Shown piece after piece: positions 8,701 to 17,416 of a stretch of 64,000 bases of DNA; position 1 is the stretch's first letter; every line of letters starts with the position of its first letter. The position numbers and the translations under genes were made by a program. Location of the stretch: the NCBI GenBank assembly GCA_022709365.1, contig JAKLIY010000011.1, forward strand, positions 1 through 64,000. Reading direction: 5' to 3'. The notes beneath the pieces were generated by a model, which was not told where the DNA came from, did no database searches, and was given only the letters and a program-made list of their open reading frames with translations. Source of the stretch: Pseudomonadota bacterium (GTDB lineage Bacteria; Pseudomonadota; Gammaproteobacteria; Competibacterales; Competibacteraceae).

Positions 8701-9514
8701 CGTTCTGCTGGCCCATGACCGCGCCTGGTTAAATCGTGAGCGGGAGGCGTTACGAGCGTTAGCCGATGCCGTTAACCAGGCCGAAACGATCCGCAAGGAA
8801 CGTCAGGCGCAACGGGAAACGCATGAACGACAGCGCACCAGCCCGGATTCCGCCGAAGCCGTGCAAGAGGCGCAGCAAAAAACCTCGGCAGATTGGGCAG
8901 CGGCGCAACATCGGGCTACGGAAACAGAAATCACCTTGCGTCAGGACAATGAGCGCCGCGCTGCAACTCAGAAGTTGCAAGAGCGCATGGTCCAACAGGA
9001 AAGTGTCGCCCGCATCTGGAATCAGTTGAACGAGCTGATCGGTTCCGCCGACGGCAAGAAATTCCGCAATCACGCTCAGCAATTCACCCTGGACGTGCTG
9101 CTCGGCTACGCCAACCACCATCTGGCCGACGTGTCGCGCCGCTACCGGCTGGAGCGGGTCAAGGACACGCTGGCGCTGATGGTGGTCGATCAGGACATGG
9201 GCGATGAACGCCGCTCGGTGCATTCCCTGTCCGGCGGCGAATCGTTCCTGGTCTCACTGGCGCTGGCGCTGGGTCTGGCGTCGCTATCCTCCAACCGGGT
9301 GCGCGTCGAATCCTTGTTTATTGACGAAGGTTTCGGCAGTCTGGACGCCGACACCCTGCGCGTGGCGATGGACGCGCTGGACCGCTTGCAGGCTCAGGGC
9401 CGCAAGGTCGGCGTGATTTCCCATGTGCCGGAAATGACCGAACGCATCGGCGTGCAAATTCATGTCCAGCGCCAGTCCGGCGGACAAAGCCGAGTTGAAG
9501 TGCGCGGCGTTTAA
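5777..9514 (+). CDS. sbcC: ATPase subunit SbcC (Rad50-type SMC-like)
   Basis: This 1245-aa protein is the ABC-type ATPase of SbcCD. The Walker A motif GPTGSGKST is at 37-45; a very long coiled coil rich in Gln, Ala and Glu follows, with the Rad50 zinc-hook CPVC at about 615-618. The C-terminal ABC signature LSGGES lies near 1151-1156, followed by Walker B LFIDEGFGSLD. It is about 200 residues longer than E. coli SbcC (1048), the extra length being in the coiled coils. It forms an operon with sbcD with a 4-base overlap. A C-terminal stretch ISHVPEMTERI matches the conserved D/H-loop. Confidence 0.96.
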   Translation: MRILAIRGKNLASLAGEFELRFQQSPLAAAGLFAICGPTGSGKSTLLDALCLALYDETPRLTRAAVKGVSLPDVGEDTITPQDSRNLLRRGAGEGFAEVDFIGNDHLAYRARWSVRRARGKASGKLQNTELLLQTLDGGQTIGGVKTEVQQAIRDRLGLSFPQFTRAVLLAQNEFAAFLKADKDQCAELLETLSGLDSYTTISKRAFERDKREQEQLKRLNEQLAGQQPLDDEARILLEQTLTAAKNETATLEQRKTALENQQRWHQQWRSLQQQEQEARDAVQNAHTDQQAAAPRQQQLIQIEAVQEARPIVDEVDRTAAEVAKNRQVVLTAAGKREEAQRIHQQADAAKITAVQAVAAAEQQRSDASDALKQAQNLDTEINTLIPGHDAAAKTLSEARQAEAEAQKQLTDKQAERQQVAQQLQTAQDWLTKHQPLRILAEDWPRWDVLLQDAATRQNSLRDVEQKVIAGQHDLQNKRQALDQATRHFLQTEKALQTAQTRLQTALDVLAGFDTEALAARRQTAQIRRDQLAEAEWLWIMLDGGLARQRELENESRTLQVQVAQAEAALTQLLADQSAAAARLEQAEKSLKTAEVACAENVETLRASLETDVPCPVCGATEHPYAAGDAPSRALLAGLKAEVGKCRKVLENLRTQEATQRTHRDNHRQRLTALAKEQETLTAALQRDNDAWNAHPLAAELGSIAPADRPAWFTEQQQRVRTGLDAITQEEDAQRQAAKLRDEAQKTHDQAQTAHSTAQNTLNAAQKAFDQATQTVQTAQDQQTDLTRQLQERLTDLDAAFSGHDWRPLWQADPVGFHATRRQKVAQWNDQRQKAEQWQNQLGALDIEINGHTATAADKAAQRQRATEAFQEINDTLQTKRQQRQTLFGGRAVKEVEAQLAKAIEDARLKHQQQEGVAQQAAQDQASAAATLQREQEALAERQQAAEQATATLQQWIADFNARHPDAALEIPALRVLLAHDRAWLNREREALRALADAVNQAETIRKERQAQRETHERQRTSPDSAEAVQEAQQKTSADWAAAQHRATETEITLRQDNERRAATQKLQERMVQQESVARIWNQLNELIGSADGKKFRNHAQQFTLDVLLGYANHHLADVSRRYRLERVKDTLALMVVDQDMGDERRSVHSLSGGESFLVSLALALGLASLSSNRVRVESLFIDEGFGSLDADTLRVAMDALDRLQAQGRKVGVISHVPEMTERIGVQIHVQRQSGGQSRVEVRGV

Positions 9515-9617
9515 CGAATGATCACCAGGAAAACTAACATGCTGAATTTAAACATGAACTGGTTTCTGCCGGTGAAAGCTCCATTTCATTTTTCCGCTAG
9601 ATAAAGGTCAATCTTCT

Positions 9618-10664
9618 GTGAACAAGATTCCATCATCGCTCAGTTACCGCGACGCCGGAGTGGACATCGACGCCGGCAACCGCCTGGTCGACCGTATCAA
9701 ACCTCACGCCAGGCGCACGCAACGGCCCGGCGTGCTTGGTGGACTGGGCGGCTTCGGCGCGCTGTTTGAATTACCGTTGGATCACTACCATCAACCCATT
9801 TTAGTGTCCGGTACGGATGGCGTCGGCACCAAGCTGAAATTGGCTTTGGAACTAAACCGGCATGACACCATCGGCATTGACCTGGTCGCGATGTGCGTTA
9901 ACGACGTGCTGGTGGTCGGCGCGGAACCACTGTTCTTTCTGGATTATTACGCGACCGGCAAGCTCAATGTCGATGTCGCCGCCGATGTGATCAAGGGCAT
10001 TGCCGACGGGTGCGAACAAGCCGGCGCGGCGCTGGTCGGTGGGGAAACGGCGGAAATGCCGGGAATGTATCAGGACGGCGATTACGACCTGGCCGGGTTC
10101 TGCGTCGGCGTGGTTGAAAAGGCCAAAATTATCGACGGCAGCCGCATTCAGCCGGGTGACGCATTATTAGCGCTGGCCTCCTCCGGCCCCCATTCCAATG
10201 GCTATTCACTGATTCGCAAAATTCTGGCGGTTAACCATGCAAAGCTGGATCAACCGTTGGCGGATGGTCGCCCTCTTGGCGAGGCGCTGCTGGCCCCGAC
10301 CCGCATTTATGTTAAGCCGGTGTTGAAATTGCTGGAAGCGCTGGAAGTGAAAGCCATCGCCCATATCACCGGCGGCGGTTTAACCGAGAACCTGCCACGG
10401 GTTTTACCCACCGGCGTCAAGGCGATCATCAATCCGCACAGTTGGCAACGCCCGGCGATTTTTCACTGGCTGCAACAACAGGGCGGCGTTATTGAGACGG
10501 AAATGTGGCGCACCTTTAATTGCGGAGTCGGGATGATCGTCTGCGTCGCGGCGGAACAGGTTGATCCCGCCCTGCATTTGTTGCGGGAAGCCGGCGAAAC
10601 TGCGTGGCGTGTTGGCGAGATTGCTATCGGCGAAGGCGAACCGTTTGTGGAGTTCCAGGCATGA
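9618..10664 (+). CDS. purM: Phosphoribosylformylglycinamidine cyclo-ligase PurM (AIR synthetase)
   Basis: PurM converts FGAM and ATP to aminoimidazole ribotide in purine synthesis. The 348-aa protein shows [13 protein letters not shown] at the start, the [17 protein letters not shown] strand-loop of the ATP site, [31 protein letters not shown] and [13 protein letters not shown]. The start is GTG at 9618 with AAAGGT upstream; no ATG lies near. The gene overlaps purN by 4 bases. The purM-purN order is common in gammaproteobacteria. The 103 bases after sbcC hold only a leader region. Confidence 0.97.
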   Translation: MNKIPSSLSYRDAGVDIDAGNRLVDRIKPHARRTQRPGVLGGLGGFGALFELPLDHYHQPILVSGTDGVGTKLKLALELNRHDTIGIDLVAMCVNDVLVVGAEPLFFLDYYATGKLNVDVAADVIKGIADGCEQAGAALVGGETAEMPGMYQDGDYDLAGFCVGVVEKAKIIDGSRIQPGDALLALASSGPHSNGYSLIRKILAVNHAKLDQPLADGRPLGEALLAPTRIYVKPVLKLLEALEVKAIAHITGGGLTENLPRVLPTGVKAIINPHSWQRPAIFHWLQQQGGVIETEMWRTFNCGVGMIVCVAAEQVDPALHLLREAGETAWRVGEIAIGEGEPFVEFQA

Positions 10665-11341
10665 GTGCGGCGCAAAAATGCCGGTTGGCCGTGCTGATTT
10701 CCGGGCGCGGCAGTAACCTGCAAGCCCTTCTCGATCAGGCGGCCAGCGGTGAATTGCCGGTCACCATCGCCGCTGTCATCAGCAACCGACCCGGCGTTCA
10801 AGGGCTGGAACGGGCGCGGCAGGCGGGCGTTCCAGCGCTGGAGCTGGATCATAAAAACTATCCCGACCGCCCGGCGTTCGAGGCGGCGCTGATCGAATTG
10901 ATCGACCGTCAGCAGCCGAATCTGGTGATTCTGGCCGGATTCATGCGCGTGCTAACCGCCGATTTTACCGAGCATTACCGGGGTCGACTGTTGAATATCC
11001 ATCCCTCACTGTTGCCCAAATTCCGGGGCTTGCACACCCATGAACGGGCGATTGCCGCTGGTGAAACGGAACACGGCGCGACCATTCATTTCGTGACAGC
11101 AGAACTGGACGGGGGACCGGTCATTGTGCAGGCGCGAGTTCCGGTGCTGCCGGATGACAATCCCGATACGCTGGCGGCGCGGGTGCTGACGCAGGAACAT
11201 CGCCTGTATCCGCAGGCGATTCGCTGGTTCGCTGAGGGGCGGTTACGGCTGGAAGGTGAACAGGTGCGGTTTGACGGGCAACCGCTGATGCAACCGTTGC
11301 GGCTGGAGGATTTCGCCAATCCAACGGAGGCACGACGATGA
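10661..11341 (+). CDS. purN: Phosphoribosylglycinamide formyltransferase PurN
   Basis: PurN transfers a formyl group from 10-formyl-THF to GAR, an early step in purine synthesis. The 226-aa protein has [15 protein letters not shown] at the N-terminus, the catalytic block [31 protein letters not shown] with the active His, and [17 protein letters not shown]. The ATG at 10661 overlaps the purM stop (ATGA), which decides the start over upstream in-frame options. Its own stop overlaps the next gene in the same manner, so three genes form one coupled unit. Confidence 0.97.
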   Translation: MSAAQKCRLAVLISGRGSNLQALLDQAASGELPVTIAAVISNRPGVQGLERARQAGVPALELDHKNYPDRPAFEAALIELIDRQQPNLVILAGFMRVLTADFTEHYRGRLLNIHPSLLPKFRGLHTHERAIAAGETEHGATIHFVTAELDGGPVIVQARVPVLPDDNPDTLAARVLTQEHRLYPQAIRWFAEGRLRLEGEQVRFDGQPLMQPLRLEDFANPTEARR

Positions 11342-12498
11342 ACCCGGCGGATCTGCAAACCCTGCTTGACTCTGGCGAGAGTTCGCGCATCGAATTTAAA
11401 TCCGGCGCTTTCCACAATGAGAGTCTGGCCAAGGAAATCGTTGCTTTCGCCAATATGCGGGGCGGGCAAATTCTGGTCGGAGTTGAAGATGATGGATCAG
11501 TATCCGGCATTGAAGAACCGGCGAAACTCATTGAGCGGGTGATTCACATTTGCCGGAATAACATCTTGCCGCCTCTCATCCCAGACTTGGCAGTTGTCCA
11601 TTATAGTGACTACAAAATTCTGGTCATTACGATAGAGAAAGGTCACGCCAAACCCTATAAAGTGAAGTCCAGCAATCGCTATTACATTCGCGCCGGCACA
11701 TCAGCGATTGAACCTACTCAAGAGGAATTAGTGCGCCTGTTGCAAGACGGCGCACAGTTCCATTTTGAAGTATCGGCATTACCGGAAAGTCAACTGGACG
11801 ATATTGATCGGCTCAAGGTCAGAGCCTATTGCCGGGAATACCGGAAAATCGAATATGATGACAATGAACTGGCGCAGATTTGCTATAACCTGCAAATTCT
11901 GGATGAGCAGCAGCGCCTGACCGTGGTTGGCAACCTGTTGTTTGGAAAACAACCGGCTCGCCTGCTTCCCCAGGCGGGTTTGGAACTGAATGCTTTTGAC
12001 GGAACCGACGTGATTGCGCCGCTGATCGACAGCGCGACTCTTCTGGACACCCTGCCGGACTGTATTCAGGCTGGCGAAATTTTTGTCAGAAGGAACAGCC
12101 ATATCCGCCCGATCTTTAACGCGGATGAAACGCGCCGCCGCGATATTCCTGACTACGAACCCTTTGTTGTGCGTGAACTACTGGCCAATGCTTTTGCTCA
12201 CCGCGACTGGTCGATCTTTGGCCAACGAATCCGCCTGCATTTATTCACGGATCGTCTGGAATGCTTCTCGCCGGGGCGATTGCCCAACACCTTGAATCTG
12301 ACGCGGGCATTGGCCGGGGTTTCCTATTATCGCAATCCCCTGATTGCGCAACTGCTCAAAGATTATGGGCTGGTCGATAAACTGGGGCGGGGGTTACAGA
12401 AAATCATGCACCATTATGCCAACGAAAAATGCTCCCCGCCCGAATTCGACCAGTCTGGAGAGTTTTTCAACGTGACGGTGTATAAAGCCAGTCCGTGA
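11338..12498 (+). CDS. AlbA_2/Schlafen-like DNA-binding and HATPase_c_4 domain protein
   Basis: This 386-aa protein has the N-terminal AlbA_2 (Schlafen-type divergent AAA-4) domain with SSRIEFKSGAFHNESLAKEI and NMRGGQILVGVEDDGSVSGI, and a C-terminal GHKL-like HATPase_c_4 segment with ELLANAFAHRDWS and YGLVDKLGRGLQKI. Such proteins are annotated as putative transcriptional regulators; the biochemical function is mostly unknown. The 4-base overlap with purN is unusual because this family is not a purine gene. It could be a hitchhiker that uses the pur promoter. The 93 bases after it separate it from convergent dcd. Confidence 0.85.
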   Translation: MNPADLQTLLDSGESSRIEFKSGAFHNESLAKEIVAFANMRGGQILVGVEDDGSVSGIEEPAKLIERVIHICRNNILPPLIPDLAVVHYSDYKILVITIEKGHAKPYKVKSSNRYYIRAGTSAIEPTQEELVRLLQDGAQFHFEVSALPESQLDDIDRLKVRAYCREYRKIEYDDNELAQICYNLQILDEQQRLTVVGNLLFGKQPARLLPQAGLELNAFDGTDVIAPLIDSATLLDTLPDCIQAGEIFVRRNSHIRPIFNADETRRRDIPDYEPFVVRELLANAFAHRDWSIFGQRIRLHLFTDRLECFSPGRLPNTLNLTRALAGVSYYRNPLIAQLLKDYGLVDKLGRGLQKIMHHYANEKCSPPEFDQSGEFFNVTVYKASP

Positions 12499-12591
12499 AT
12501 AAAACGCCCAGCATTTTGCCGGATTGGATACGATACGGCGGCGGTCGAAGGCGCAGGATTCAAGACCAGGGATGCAGACATCGTTTCCTCC

Positions 12592-13194
12592 TCAAAGACC
12601 CTTTTCAATCGGCTCGTCATCGCCAATCCGGCTCGGCGTTGGGCCGGTTTGCCGTTTATATTTCGCATCCAGGCGCTTGCCATAAGGCCGCAGCACCGGG
12701 CCGCTGAGCATTTCAAAACTGATTGCGCAAATCGCCATGCCGGGACGCAAAGCTAATGGCAGTTTGCCGCTGTTGAAGCACTCCAGCACCACGGCCCCAC
12801 TCCAGCCGGGGTCAATCCGATGCGCAGTCACATGCACCATCAATCCCAGTCTGGCCAGGCTGGAGCGCCCATCCAGCCAGCCCACCAAATCATCCGGCAC
12901 GGTAATCGTTTCAACGGTAGCGGCCAGCGCCAGTTCGCCGGGATGGATAAAAAAAGCGTCATCCGCAGCAATGCGGATTTCCTTGCTCATGATGCGATTG
13001 ATCGCGTGATCCACTTCTTCACGCGGCCCGCTCAGATCGATATGCGACGCGGCATGATCATTGAACACCCGGAATCGACTCCCCAGATGCAGATCGACGC
13101 TGACCCCGTTGATGCGGTTCGGCAACGGACGCGGCTCAATGCGAATTTTTCCTTCTTCCAGATAACGCTCGATATCACGGTCACACAGGCGCAC
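12592..13194 (-). CDS. dcd: dCTP deaminase
   Basis: Dcd deaminates dCTP to dUTP, supplying dTTP synthesis. The 200-aa product contains [54 protein letters not shown] and [11 protein letters not shown], which carries the trimeric active-site residues. I start it at the GTG at 13194 because E. coli Dcd starts at the equivalent position (MRLCDRDIE) and a purine-rich site GAAGGGGA lies upstream; the frame is open further to 13386, but that extension looks like non-coding leader. E. coli Dcd has 193 residues. The dcd, mrp and metG genes lie together as in many gammaproteobacteria. Confidence 0.93.
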   Translation of the reverse strand: MRLCDRDIERYLEEGKIRIEPRPLPNRINGVSVDLHLGSRFRVFNDHAASHIDLSGPREEVDHAINRIMSKEIRIAADDAFFIHPGELALAATVETITVPDDLVGWLDGRSSLARLGLMVHVTAHRIDPGWSGAVVLECFNSGKLPLALRPGMAICAISFEMLSGPVLRPYGKRLDAKYKRQTGPTPSRIGDDEPIEKGL

Positions 13195-13215
13195 GGTTTT
13201 TTCCCCTTCTCGAAA

Positions 13216-13240
13216 TGAAAAGCGCGGCCTTGGCCGCGCT
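13216..13240 (-). terminator. Hairpin terminator of the small secreted protein gene
   Basis: A perfect 9-bp stem (AGCGCGGCC / GGCCGCGCT, 13221-13240) follows the end of the minus-strand gene at 13251. On the minus strand it is followed by TTTTC, a short T tract. It lies just before dcd, so it likely separates the two transcripts or attenuates read-through. Confidence 0.55.
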
Positions 13241-13250
13241 CTGTCCGTCA

Positions 13251-13478
13251 TCAATACACCCTGACTCTGCGACAACTGCGGTACTGAACCCCATGACGCC
13301 AGTAGGTGTTGCACACCGTCCGATACCGGGGTGTCGTGGTGCAAACCCGATTGACCACCCGCCCGTTGACGATGGTTTCCCGGCATTTCGTCACCGCCTC
13401 GGCCTCCTGGATCGGCAGGGCAAAGAGTCCCACCACGGCCAGCGCTGTCAATCCTGCTTTCACGAACTGTAGTTTCAT
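13251..13478 (-). CDS. Small secreted Cys/Arg-rich protein
   Basis: This 75-aa protein starts [20 protein letters not shown] and has a clear Sec signal peptide with probable cleavage after AEA (about residue 28). The mature part is about 47 residues with four Cys (KCRET, RVCTT, TVCNT, RSCRR), suggesting two disulfides in the periplasm or outside. The start ATG has a strong AGGGGG site. I recognise no named family. Its own terminator follows. It may be a periplasmic small protein of unknown role; transcription is independent of dcd. Confidence 0.75.
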   Translation of the reverse strand: MKLQFVKAGLTALAVVGLFALPIQEAEAVTKCRETIVNGRVVNRVCTTTPRYRTVCNTYWRHGVQYRSCRRVRVY

Positions 13479-13542
13479 GGATAACCCCCTACATGGAAGA
13501 ATGGTTTTGCAGACTTCGCGTTCAGCCTATCGCGCGAAAGCT

Positions 13543-14634
13543 TTATGTATTCTGAATGACGATATTCGGGAATTTGTGGCTGTAATTGCGCGCCTGCAAT
13601 GACAAGCGGGCGGCAGCGCGGCGGGCGATCTCCCGATACAACTCAGCGATGCGGCTGGTCGGCTCCGCAACGACTGTGGGGCGGCCACCGTCGGTTTCCT
13701 CACGAATGCGAATATCCAGCGGCAGGGAACCGAGAAATGGAACGTTCTGCTCACCGGCCATGCGTTGGCCACCGCCCTCGCCGAAGATACGTTCTTCATG
13801 ACCGCATTTTGAGCAGATATGGATGCTCATGTTTTCCACCACGCCCAGCACCGGCACCTCGACCTTCTCAAACATTTTCAACCCCCGGCGGGCGTCCAGC
13901 AGGGCGATGTCTTGCGGCGTCGTTACGATGATCGCCCCGCTAACCGGCACTTTTTGCGATAGCGTGAGCTGCGTATCGCCCGTGCCGGGCGGCAGGTCGA
14001 TGATCAGATAATCCAGATCATGCCAACGGGTATCCCGCAACAACTGCTCCAGCGCCTGCGTCACCATCGGCCCGCGCCAGATCATCGGCGTCTCTTCTTC
14101 AATCAGATAGCCGATGGACATCGACTGAATATTATAGCTGACCACCGGCATCAGAGATTTGCCATCCGGCGATTCCGGCTGCTGGCTCACGCCCAGCATC
14201 CGGGGCTGGCTGGGGCCGTAGATGTCGGCGTCCAGCAATCCCACTCGTGCGCCCTCGACGTTCAACGCCAGCGCCAAATTCACCGCCGTAGTCGATTTGC
14301 CGACACCACCCTTGCCGGAGGCCACGGCGATGATGTTTCTAACCCCCGGTAACGGTTTCAGCCCCTTTTGCACCTCGTGGGCGATGATCTTGCTGTCCAC
14401 GTGGATCGTGATGTCGCCCGCGCCGGGCAATACCGTCAACCGCTCGCGCAGCGCCGCAATCAGCGTGTCCCGATAACCGGCGGCGGGAAAGCCCAGTTCC
14501 ACGTCGACCTCAATCTGCCCGCCCTCGACCCGTATCTGCTTGACGCATTTAGCAGTCACCAGATCCTGTTCGAGATAGGGGTCTACATAGCCCTTGAGGG
14601 CGTTTTCCACATCGGCGCGCGCTATGGCGGTCAT
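13543..14634 (-). CDS. mrp: Iron-sulfur cluster carrier ATPase Mrp/ApbC
   Basis: Mrp/ApbC is a P-loop scaffold or carrier that transfers Fe-S clusters to apoproteins. The 363-aa protein has an N-terminal MIP18-like domain (1-95), then IIAVASGKGGVGKSTTAVNL with the deviant Walker A at 107-115, DADIYGPSQPRMLG, YLIIDLPPGTGDTQL, and the C-terminal cluster-binding CxxC in ICSKCGHEE. The ATG at 14634 has a GGAGA site; the longer frame to 14784 reads Cys-rich nonsense. It lies divergent from metG, as in many proteobacteria. Confidence 0.95.
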   Translation of the reverse strand: MTAIARADVENALKGYVDPYLEQDLVTAKCVKQIRVEGGQIEVDVELGFPAAGYRDTLIAALRERLTVLPGAGDITIHVDSKIIAHEVQKGLKPLPGVRNIIAVASGKGGVGKSTTAVNLALALNVEGARVGLLDADIYGPSQPRMLGVSQQPESPDGKSLMPVVSYNIQSMSIGYLIEEETPMIWRGPMVTQALEQLLRDTRWHDLDYLIIDLPPGTGDTQLTLSQKVPVSGAIIVTTPQDIALLDARRGLKMFEKVEVPVLGVVENMSIHICSKCGHEERIFGEGGGQRMAGEQNVPFLGSLPLDIRIREETDGGRPTVVAEPTSRIAELYREIARRAAARLSLQARNYSHKFPNIVIQNT

Positions 14635-14705
14635 AAGCGGAATTTCTCCTGGTAAGAATTTAATTCGTTGAAAAATATATTGACACTCGCACCCGGCGAA
14701 GTCGC

Positions 14706-15002
14706 TCAATACCCGGCCAGACACTTTTGCCGGGCGGCATCCAGCTCCAGATGCACATCCGCCTTCAAGGCCGCAATCACACATTGCCAGTAGGAAGGCT
14801 GGTAACTACTCTGCATGCCCTGACAATCGACCTGATTCAACGTTTCTGGCGATTCGCCATGTTGTTTCGCCAGGGACACCGCCTGCTGGCAAAAGCTGGC
14901 GCTCCAAATTTCCTCCGCCAGCGCACCCTGGGCGTGAACGGAACCTACCGCCGCCAGTCCCACAACCACCACAACCCCACTGAAAGCTCTCTTGATTAAC
15001 AT
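14706..15002 (-). CDS. Small periplasmic protein of unknown function
   Basis: The 98-aa product starts MLIKRAFSGVVVVVGLAAVG and has a signal peptide ending near VHAQG. The mature part contains four Cys (FCQQAV, VDCQGM, WQCVI, KCLAG) in a helical, Ala/Gln-rich chain, consistent with two disulfides. I chose the ATG at 15002 because AGAGG lies just upstream; a GTG at 15008 is in frame. No named family is recognised. It lies between mrp and metG and faces away from metG. Confidence 0.65.
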   Translation of the reverse strand: MLIKRAFSGVVVVVGLAAVGSVHAQGALAEEIWSASFCQQAVSLAKQHGESPETLNQVDCQGMQSSYQPSYWQCVIAALKADVHLELDAARQKCLAGY

Positions 15003-15114
15003 AAACACCTCTCGCCTCTACCGAAAAAAATTGCAGGGTGGACGCTTTTCCCGGCGGATGACAGTCAGGCGCCAATGCTGCTAACGTAACAGTCCTTCCG
15101 ACCGACTGCCAACG

Positions 15115-17157
15115 ATGCGCACCATGAGCCACCCTACCCGCCGAATCCTTGTCACCAGCGCCCTGCCCTACGCCAACGGCCCGATCCATATCGGCCATCT
15201 GGTGGAATATATCCAGACCGATATCTGGGTGCGTTTCCAGAAACTGCGCGGCCACGAATGCTACTACCTCTGCGCCGATGATGCTCACGGCACGCCGATC
15301 ATGCTGCGCGCCGAGCAGGAGGGCCTGACCCCGGAACAATTGATTCAACGCATCTGGCAGGAACATCACGCCGATTTTGCCGAATTCCTGATCGAATTCG
15401 ACAACTATTATTCGACGCATTCCCCGGAAAATCGTCATTACGCGGAATTGATTTATCACCGGCTGGACGCCGCCGGGCATATCAGCCGCCGGGTCATCAC
15501 CCAAGCCTTTGATCCGGAAAAGCAGATGTTCCTGCCGGATCGCTTCATCAAGGGCGAATGCCCGCGTTGTGGCGCGGTGGATCAGTACGGCGATAGCTGT
15601 GAGAGCTGCGGCGCGACCTACTCGCCCACCGATTTGAAAAATCCACGCTCGGTTATTTCCGGCGCGACGCCGATCACCAAAGAGTCGCTGCACCTCTTTT
15701 TCAAGCTGGCCGATTTCGAGGAGATGCTGAAAGATTGGATCACCAGTGGACCGGTCCAGCCACAGATGGCGAATAAACTCAATGAATGGTTCACCGCTGG
15801 CCTGCAGGAATGGGATATCTCCCGCGACGCGCCCTATTGGGGTTTTGAAATTCCCGACACACCGGGCAAATATTTCTATGTCTGGCTGGACGCGCCGATT
15901 GGCTACATGGCGAGTTTCCAGAACTATTGCGACCGCACCGGGCTGAATTTCCATGATTTCTGGAATCCCGACAGCACCGCTGAGGTTTATCACTTCATCG
16001 GCAAGGACATCGCCTATTTCCACATCCTGTTCTGGCCGGCGGAATTGACCGGGGCAGGCTTCCGCAAGCCGACGGCGGTGCATTGCCACGGCTTCCTGAC
16101 CGTGGACGGACAGAAGATGTCGAAATCACGCGGCACCTTCATCAAGGCCCGCACTTATCTCCAGCATCTGCGCCCGGAATATCTGCGCTACTACTTCGCC
16201 ACCAAGCTGAACGATGGCATCGATGACCTGGATCTGAATTTCGACGACTTCCTGCAACGGGTCAATAGCGATCTGGTCGGCAAACTGGTCAATATCGCCA
16301 GTCGCTGCGCCGGTTTTATCACCCGTCGGTTCAACGGTCAATTAGCGACAACCCTGGCCGAACCGGACCTGTACGCCGACTTTGTGACTGCGGGCGATGC
16401 CATTGCCCAAGCGTATGAAGGACGGGAATTCAGTCGGGCCATGCGCGAGATCATGGCGCTGGCGGATCGCGCCAATCAGTATATCGACGAGAAGAAACCG
16501 TGGGCATTGGCCAAGCAACCGGGTGCAGAGGCTGAAGTACAGGCGGTGTGTAGTCAGGGCCTGAATCTGTTCCGGGTATTGATCGTTTATCTCAAGCCGG
16601 TATTACCCGGAATGGCCGGTCAGGTCGAGGAGTTTCTACGCATTCGGCCACTACGCTGGGACGATGCGCGCACCCCGCTGCTCGATCATCCCATCGCTGA
16701 ATTCAAGCCGCTGATGCAGCGGGTAGAGATGGCGCAAATTACCGCCATGGTCGAAGCATCCAAGGAGAGTTTTCCGTCCGCAGAAGAAACACCAGCGCTA
16801 CCCGCCGGACCGTTGATCGACGATCCGCTCAGTCCCACAATCACCATTGATGACTTCGCCAAGATCGATCTGCGAGTCGCGCGGATCGTTAAAGCGGAAG
16901 CGGTGACGGGCGCGGATAAACTGGTGCGGCTGGAGCTGGATTTGGGTGGGGAGACGCGGCAGGTCTTTGCCGGGATTAAATCCATCTATGCGCCGGAAGA
17001 TTTGCAAGGCCGACTCACGGTGATGGTCGCCAATCTCGCCCCACGTAAAATGCGTTTTGGCCTTTCCGAGGGCATGGTGCTGGCAGCGGGTGGTAAAAAC
17101 GGGATTTATTTGCTAACCCCCGATAGCGGCGCGGAACCGGGGATGCGGGTGAAATAA
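15115..17157 (+). CDS. metG: Methionyl-tRNA synthetase
   Basis: This class I synthetase attaches Met to initiator and elongator tRNA. The 680-aa protein has HIGH-type HIGH motif HIGH at 25-28 (PIHIGHL), a zinc knuckle with CPRC at 149-152 and CESC at 162-165, GKDIAYFH, and KMSKS at 334-338. The C-terminal part, about 570-680, is the EMAP/Arc1-like tRNA-binding domain ([12 protein letters not shown]), used for dimerisation and tRNA affinity. Length fits the E. coli enzyme (677). An alternative start ATG at 15124 is three codons downstream. Confidence 0.97.
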   Translation: MRTMSHPTRRILVTSALPYANGPIHIGHLVEYIQTDIWVRFQKLRGHECYYLCADDAHGTPIMLRAEQEGLTPEQLIQRIWQEHHADFAEFLIEFDNYYSTHSPENRHYAELIYHRLDAAGHISRRVITQAFDPEKQMFLPDRFIKGECPRCGAVDQYGDSCESCGATYSPTDLKNPRSVISGATPITKESLHLFFKLADFEEMLKDWITSGPVQPQMANKLNEWFTAGLQEWDISRDAPYWGFEIPDTPGKYFYVWLDAPIGYMASFQNYCDRTGLNFHDFWNPDSTAEVYHFIGKDIAYFHILFWPAELTGAGFRKPTAVHCHGFLTVDGQKMSKSRGTFIKARTYLQHLRPEYLRYYFATKLNDGIDDLDLNFDDFLQRVNSDLVGKLVNIASRCAGFITRRFNGQLATTLAEPDLYADFVTAGDAIAQAYEGREFSRAMREIMALADRANQYIDEKKPWALAKQPGAEAEVQAVCSQGLNLFRVLIVYLKPVLPGMAGQVEEFLRIRPLRWDDARTPLLDHPIAEFKPLMQRVEMAQITAMVEASKESFPSAEETPALPAGPLIDDPLSPTITIDDFAKIDLRVARIVKAEAVTGADKLVRLELDLGGETRQVFAGIKSIYAPEDLQGRLTVMVANLAPRKMRFGLSEGMVLAAGGKNGIYLLTPDSGAEPGMRVK

Positions 17158-17194
17158 TCCGTCAGTATTCGGGTCAAACGCCTGCAAGGTTCAG

Positions 17195-17390
17195 ATCACC
17201 CAGGGCGACGCCCCCAAGCCGGAACCAGCACGCCCCTTTGGGACTTAAGCGCATGAACAGTTTTGTAGTTTAGCCCTGAAAGGGCGATTCAATGTTAGCC
17301 CAGGGCATCGCCCTGGGTGATCTGAACGGGGTTAGCTGAACGGGTTTAGCCCAGGGCATCGCCCTGGGATGCTTTGAACGGGGTTAGCAT
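17195..17390. repeat. Palindromic intergenic repeat, two perfect copies plus degenerate copies
   Basis: The perfect near-palindrome CCCAGGGCATCGCCCTGGG occurs at 17299-17317 and 17350-17368, each flanked by TTAGC/GTTAGC and followed by GAACGGG-type sequence. Related pieces are at 17199-17213 (CCCAGGGCGACGCCCCC) and 17271-17285 (AGCCCTGAAAGGGC). In RNA these would fold into strong hairpins between metG and the kinase gene, and could act in termination or mRNA protection. They resemble dispersed intergenic repeats of environmental bacteria. Confidence 0.7.
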
Positions 17391-17416
17391 TACGCCCAAC
17401 AGGAGCAACGAAAGCG

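Noticed and set aside
14806..16089. 427-aa minus-strand ORF opposite metG
   Set aside because: Shadow of metG, whose HIGH, zinc and KMSKS motifs are clear.
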